From Streptomyces globisporus (GTDB taxonomy: Bacteria; Actinomycetota; Actinomycetes; Streptomycetales; Streptomycetaceae): a stretch of 64,000 nucleotides of DNA. Below are positions 61,079 to 64,000 of the stretch, piece after piece. Where the stretch lies: assembly GCA_014649555.1 (NCBI GenBank), contig BMTG01000008.1, positions 124,001 to 188,000 of the forward strand, given 5' to 3'. The position numbers and the translations under genes are program-made. Under the pieces are notes generated by a model. It had not been told where the DNA came from, searched no databases, and was given only the letters and a program-made list of their open reading frames with translations. Position 1 is the first letter of the stretch. Every line of letters begins with the position of its first letter.

Positions 61079-61296
61079 CGCGCCGGGGGCCTGATGCCCC
61101 ACAGCACAGGGGGGTACGCTGCATGGGTCGGCCCAGGCAGGGAGGTGCGGGGCCGCAAGCCGGAGTACGCACGGGCATTGCCTCGCGTTTACCCCTGCGG
61201 GTTACGATCGCTGCCAAGCGCAACGATCGGACGTATGCCCGGTCGAACGGGTAGCGAGCCCACCCCCCAGCCGCCTCAGTGAGAAGGAAGTCGCAC

Positions 61297-61593
61297 ATGA
61301 TCGGCAATCTGAAGCCCCTCGAGATCGTTCTGATCATCGCTGTCATCCTGCTGCTCTTCGGTGCCAAGAAGCTCCCCGACATGGCGCGCTCGCTCGGCAA
61401 GTCGGCCCGCATCCTCAAGAGCGAGGCCAAGGCCATGAAGAAGGACGACGCGGCGACCGCGACGCCCACCACGGAGACCGTCGACGACACGGTTCCGCCG
61501 CAGTCCACCACCGCGCGCACCATCCAGGCCGCGCCGGGAGACGTCACCAGCTCCCGCCCGGTCAACGAGGCCAAGCCCACCACCCAGAGCTGA
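61297..61593 (+). CDS. tatA: Sec-independent protein translocase subunit TatA
   Basis: A 98-residue protein starting at ATG 61297 after GAAGGAAG. One membrane segment (about 6-22), the [16 protein letters not shown] hinge and amphipathic helix, and an acidic/Thr-rich tail are all typical. TatA lines the pore that exports folded proteins bearing twin-arginine signals. TACGAT at 61203-61208 may be the -10 of a tatAC promoter. Confidence 0.95.
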   Translation: MIGNLKPLEIVLIIAVILLLFGAKKLPDMARSLGKSARILKSEAKAMKKDDAATATPTTETVDDTVPPQSTTARTIQAAPGDVTSSRPVNEAKPTTQS

Positions 61594-61642
61594 CCGCCGA
61601 CGCGCTCCGCCGACAGCCGCCGCACGAGACGAGGGAAGTGGG

Positions 61643-62608
61643 TTGCTCAAGTCTGCCCGCAAGCAGGAGAAGGACGACGAGGGGCGGATGCCTCTCCTCG
61701 ATCACCTGCGTGAGCTGCGTAACCGGCTGCTGAAGGCCGTGCTGGCGATCGTCGTGGTGATGATCGTCGCGGCGTTCTACCAGAAGGAGATCTACGAGTT
61801 CCTTCTGGCTCCCATCCAGGAATCCGTCGGCTGCAGGAACGGTGTGGTCACCACCGTCGACGGCAAGTCCTGCGCCCTGCTGAAGACCGACACGCTGATC
61901 GGACCGTTCACCAACGCGCTCAAGGTCGCGCTGATGTCCGGTGTGCTGCTGGCGACCCCGGTCTGGCTCTACCAGCTCTGGGCCTTCATCGCCCCGGGGC
62001 TGCACAAGGGCGAGAAGCGATACGCCTACGCCTTCGCCGTCGTCGGCGCACCGCTCTTCCTGGCCGGCGGCTACCTCGCCTACGCGATCCTGCCGCAGAC
62101 CGCCGAGATCATGCTCGGCTTCAGCCCGGACGACGTACAGAACCAGATCGGGCTCGACAGCTATCTGGACCTGCTCGTCCGCATGGTGATCGTCTTCGGT
62201 CTCGCCTTCGAGCTGCCGCTGCTCCTCGTCGCGCTGAACATGACGGGCGTCGTCTCCGGCAAGCGGATGCTGAGCTGGTGGCGCGGCATGGTCGTCGGCC
62301 TCACCGCCTTCGCGGCCATCGCCACCCCCGGCGGCGAGCCCATCTCGATGCTGCTCCTCGCGGGGCCGCTCGCCGTCCTCTACTTCATCGCCACCGGCTT
62401 CTCGCTGCTCAACGACAAGCGCCGCAACCGCAACAACCCCGACGCCGAGCTCAGCGACGACGAGGCATCGGAACTCGATCTGACGCCCGAGCCCGTCGGC
62501 CGCGTGGAGAACGTCTCCTCCTCCCGCCCCGCGCTGCCCGGCCAGAACACGGGTGAGGCCGACGGGCCCGGATCGCACCGGCTGAACGGTTACGACGACA
62601 TCACCTGA
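61643..62608 (+). CDS. tatC: Sec-independent protein translocase subunit TatC
   Basis: A 321-residue protein with six membrane segments. It starts at the rare codon TTG 61643, preceded by GAGGGAAGTGG; there is no good ATG or GTG in frame before the conserved MPLLDHLRELRNRLLKAV. HLRELRNR carries the glutamate that contacts the twin-arginine signal. FALPFEL-type segment FGLAFELPLLLVALNM is also conserved. The tail of about 70 residues is hydrophilic. It is 49 bp after tatA, in one transcript. Confidence 0.95.
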   Translation: MLKSARKQEKDDEGRMPLLDHLRELRNRLLKAVLAIVVVMIVAAFYQKEIYEFLLAPIQESVGCRNGVVTTVDGKSCALLKTDTLIGPFTNALKVALMSGVLLATPVWLYQLWAFIAPGLHKGEKRYAYAFAVVGAPLFLAGGYLAYAILPQTAEIMLGFSPDDVQNQIGLDSYLDLLVRMVIVFGLAFELPLLLVALNMTGVVSGKRMLSWWRGMVVGLTAFAAIATPGGEPISMLLLAGPLAVLYFIATGFSLLNDKRRNRNNPDAELSDDEASELDLTPEPVGRVENVSSSRPALPGQNTGEADGPGSHRLNGYDDIT

Positions 62609-62626
62609 CCTTGTAGGGTCCGGCGG

Positions 62627-63520
62627 GTGACCAGCGAGATCACCCTCTTCGTCAATCCCACCGCGGGACGCGGCCGGGGCGCGCACGCCGCGCAGCCGGC
62701 CGCTTCCGCGTTGCGGGACGCCGGATTCTCCGTCCGTACGGTGCTGGGTGAGGACGCCGACGACGCCCTGCGCCGGGCCCGCGAGGCCGTCGCGGCGGGG
62801 ACCGGGGCACTCATAGCCGTGGGCGGGGACGGGCTGATGTCCCTCGCCCTCCAGGCCGTCGCCGGGACCGCCACCCCGCTCGGGGTCGTCGCCGTCGGCA
62901 CCGGCAACGACTTCGCCCGGGCGCTGGGTCTGCCGATCCGCGACCCGGCCGCCGCCGGAAGGCTGGCCGCACGGGCCCTCAAGGACGGCGGCCACCGCGA
63001 GATCGACCTGGGACGGGTCGGCGGCCGCTGGTTCGGCACCGTCCTCGCCTCCGGCTTCGACTCGCGGGTCAACGACCGGGGCAACCGGATGCGCTTCGTC
63101 GGCGGCCGGTTCAAGTACGACCTCGCGATCCTCGCCGAACTGGCCGCCTTCAAGCCGATCACGTACCGGATCCGGCTCGACGGGGGAGAGGTCCGCGAGA
63201 TCGAGGCGACGCTCATCGCGGTGGGCAACGGGACCACGTACGGCGGGGGCATGCGGATCTGCGCCGACGCGGAGATGGACGACGGCCTCTTCGACGTGAC
63301 CGTGGTGGGGGAGTGCACCCGCACCGAGCTGCTCAAGGTCTTCCCGAAGGTCTACAAGGGCACGCATCTGGACCACCCCGCCGTCACCGTGCACCGGGTC
63401 TCCTCGATCGAGCTGGTGGCGGCCGGCGTCACGGCGTACGCGGACGGCGAACCGATGGGTGCGCTGCCGCTCACCGCCACCTGCGTACCGGGGGCCGTCC
63501 GGGTGCTCACCGGGCCCTGA
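62627..63520 (+). CDS. Diacylglycerol/sphingosine kinase-family lipid kinase
   Basis: A 297-residue protein starting at GTG 62627. The nucleotide-binding motif is AVGGDGLMSLALQAV, followed by GVVAVGTGNDFARALGLP, both signatures of DAGK_cat proteins. The C-terminal half (IAVGNGTTYGGGMRICADAEMDDG; DGEPMGALP) is typical of YegS/DgkB enzymes. It probably phosphorylates diacylglycerol or another lipid. A TAGGGT box at 62614-62619 is 13 bases before the GTG, suggesting a leaderless start. Confidence 0.9.
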   Translation: MTSEITLFVNPTAGRGRGAHAAQPAASALRDAGFSVRTVLGEDADDALRRAREAVAAGTGALIAVGGDGLMSLALQAVAGTATPLGVVAVGTGNDFARALGLPIRDPAAAGRLAARALKDGGHREIDLGRVGGRWFGTVLASGFDSRVNDRGNRMRFVGGRFKYDLAILAELAAFKPITYRIRLDGGEVREIEATLIAVGNGTTYGGGMRICADAEMDDGLFDVTVVGECTRTELLKVFPKVYKGTHLDHPAVTVHRVSSIELVAAGVTAYADGEPMGALPLTATCVPGAVRVLTGP

Positions 63521-63568
63521 CCGGCGCCGAGAGGGTCGAAGCCCAAGGGGATTTAAAGATCGGGCTGA

Positions 63569-63591
63569 CTGTCGGAGGTGACGGGTAGGCT
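63569..63591 (+). promoter_or_regulatory. RecA-NDp-like (PafBC-type) promoter upstream of helY
   Basis: CTGTCGGAG (63569-63577), an 8-nt gap and TAGGCT (63586-63591) fit TTGTCRGTG-N8-TANNNT with exact spacing and TGTCGG intact. The -10 box lies 16 bases before the ATG of helY. Confidence 0.58.
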
Positions 63592-63601
63592 CGTAGCCAA
63601 G

Positions 63602-64000
63602 ATGACAGAGGACCTCTCACCAGCTGAGCGATACCAGGCATCCCGCGCCCGTGCGGCCGAAATGGCGACGGCCCTCGGGCCCTTCCGGGAGATGTACGAC
63701 TTCGGCCTGGACCCGTTCCAGATCGAGGCCTGCCAGGCCCTGGAGGCGGGCAAGGGGGTGCTGGTCGCGGCGCCCACCGGGTCGGGCAAGACGATCGTCG
63801 GCGAGTTCGCCGTGCACCTGGCCCTGGAGCAGGGCCGCAAATGCTTCTACACCACGCCGATCAAGGCGCTCTCGAACCAGAAGTACGCCGACCTGGTCAA
63901 GCGGTACGGCGCGGACAAGGTCGGCCTGCTGACCGGCGACAACAGCGTCAACTCCGAGGCGCCGGTGGTCGTGATGACCACCGAGGTCCTGCGGAACATG
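63602..64000 (+). CDS. helY: DEAD/DEAH-box helicase HelY, N-terminal part (3' end outside window)
   Basis: Only the first 133 residues are in the window. They contain a Q-type region (LDPFQIEACQALEAGKGVL), Walker A APTGSGKT (residues 57-64), motif Ia TTPIKALSNQKY and the LLTGDNSVN motif, ending before DExH. This arrangement matches the Ski2/Mtr4-like HelY group, which in actinobacteria follows tatC. RNA or DNA unwinding has not been settled for it. The start ATG 63602 is directly supported by the -10 box and the absence of a ribosome site, so the mRNA may be leaderless. Confidence 0.9.
   Translation, partial: MTEDLSPAERYQASRARAAEMATALGPFREMYDFGLDPFQIEACQALEAGKGVLVAAPTGSGKTIVGEFAVHLALEQGRKCFYTTPIKALSNQKYADLVKRYGADKVGLLTGDNSVNSEAPVVVMTTEVLRNM

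Overview
This window is chromosomal DNA of a high-GC actinomycete, almost certainly a Streptomyces. The evidence is a chaplin pair (chpH, chpC), mycothiol genes (mshC and mycothiol-dependent formaldehyde dehydrogenase), the gylR-glpFKD glycerol cluster, the full Pup-proteasome locus (arc, dop, pup, prcB, prcA, pafA, pafB, pafC), tatA-tatC-helY, many GTG starts and many long GC-rich hairpin terminators. Gene order resembles what I remember of the S. coelicolor SCO1631-SCO1681 region, read in the opposite direction. No insertion sequence, prophage, integrase or CRISPR array was seen. This is conserved core chromosome, so most novelty lies in regulation and in decayed genes.

Layout. 1-4.6 kb: end of an FAD dehydrogenase, an ASCH protein, a frameshifted hypothetical gene and an APC permease. 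4.6-7.5 kb: gluconate uptake (gntP-type permease, gluconokinase, divergent GntR regulator). 7.5-9.2 kb: formaldehyde detoxification. 9.2-11.9 kb: RluA-type pseudouridine synthase, tRNA-Leu, M20 peptidase. 12.0-13.2 kb: chpH and chpC. 13.2-19.8 kb: small conserved proteins, a degenerate RecD2-like protein, an aldo/keto reductase, an F420-type oxidoreductase and a ferritin-like protein. 19.8-24.4 kb: CorA and the cluster leading to mshC. 24.5-30 kb: secreted GH31 glycosidase, PAC2 protein, LLM oxidoreductase. 30-35.2 kb: glycerol catabolism. 35.3-41.7 kb: metH with a structured leader, a HAD phosphatase and a lone peptide-binding lipoprotein. 41.8-46.9 kb: response regulator, RecB-like nuclease, site-2 protease, trmI, ferredoxin. 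47-60.5 kb: Pup-proteasome system. 60.5-64 kb: small proteins, tatA, tatC, lipid kinase and the start of helY.

How the parts fit. Pup is ligated to substrates by PafA, removed by Dop, and pupylated proteins are unfolded by Arc into the PrcBA 20S core. PafB and PafC, encoded in the same region, are known in mycobacteria as the WYL-domain activator of the DNA-damage response at RecA-NDp promoters (TTGTCRGTG-N8-TANNNT). I find three sites with this motif and exact 8-nt spacing in this window: before a RecB-like nuclease gene, before pup, and before helY. This suggests that the locus encodes its own damage-responsive control. Other items of interest are a metH leader that may be the Streptomyces-metH RNA motif, a decayed endonuclease VII gene overlapping the prcB start, a RecD2-like protein that has lost its ATPase motifs, a perfect operator-like palindrome, and a set of apparently leaderless promoters.
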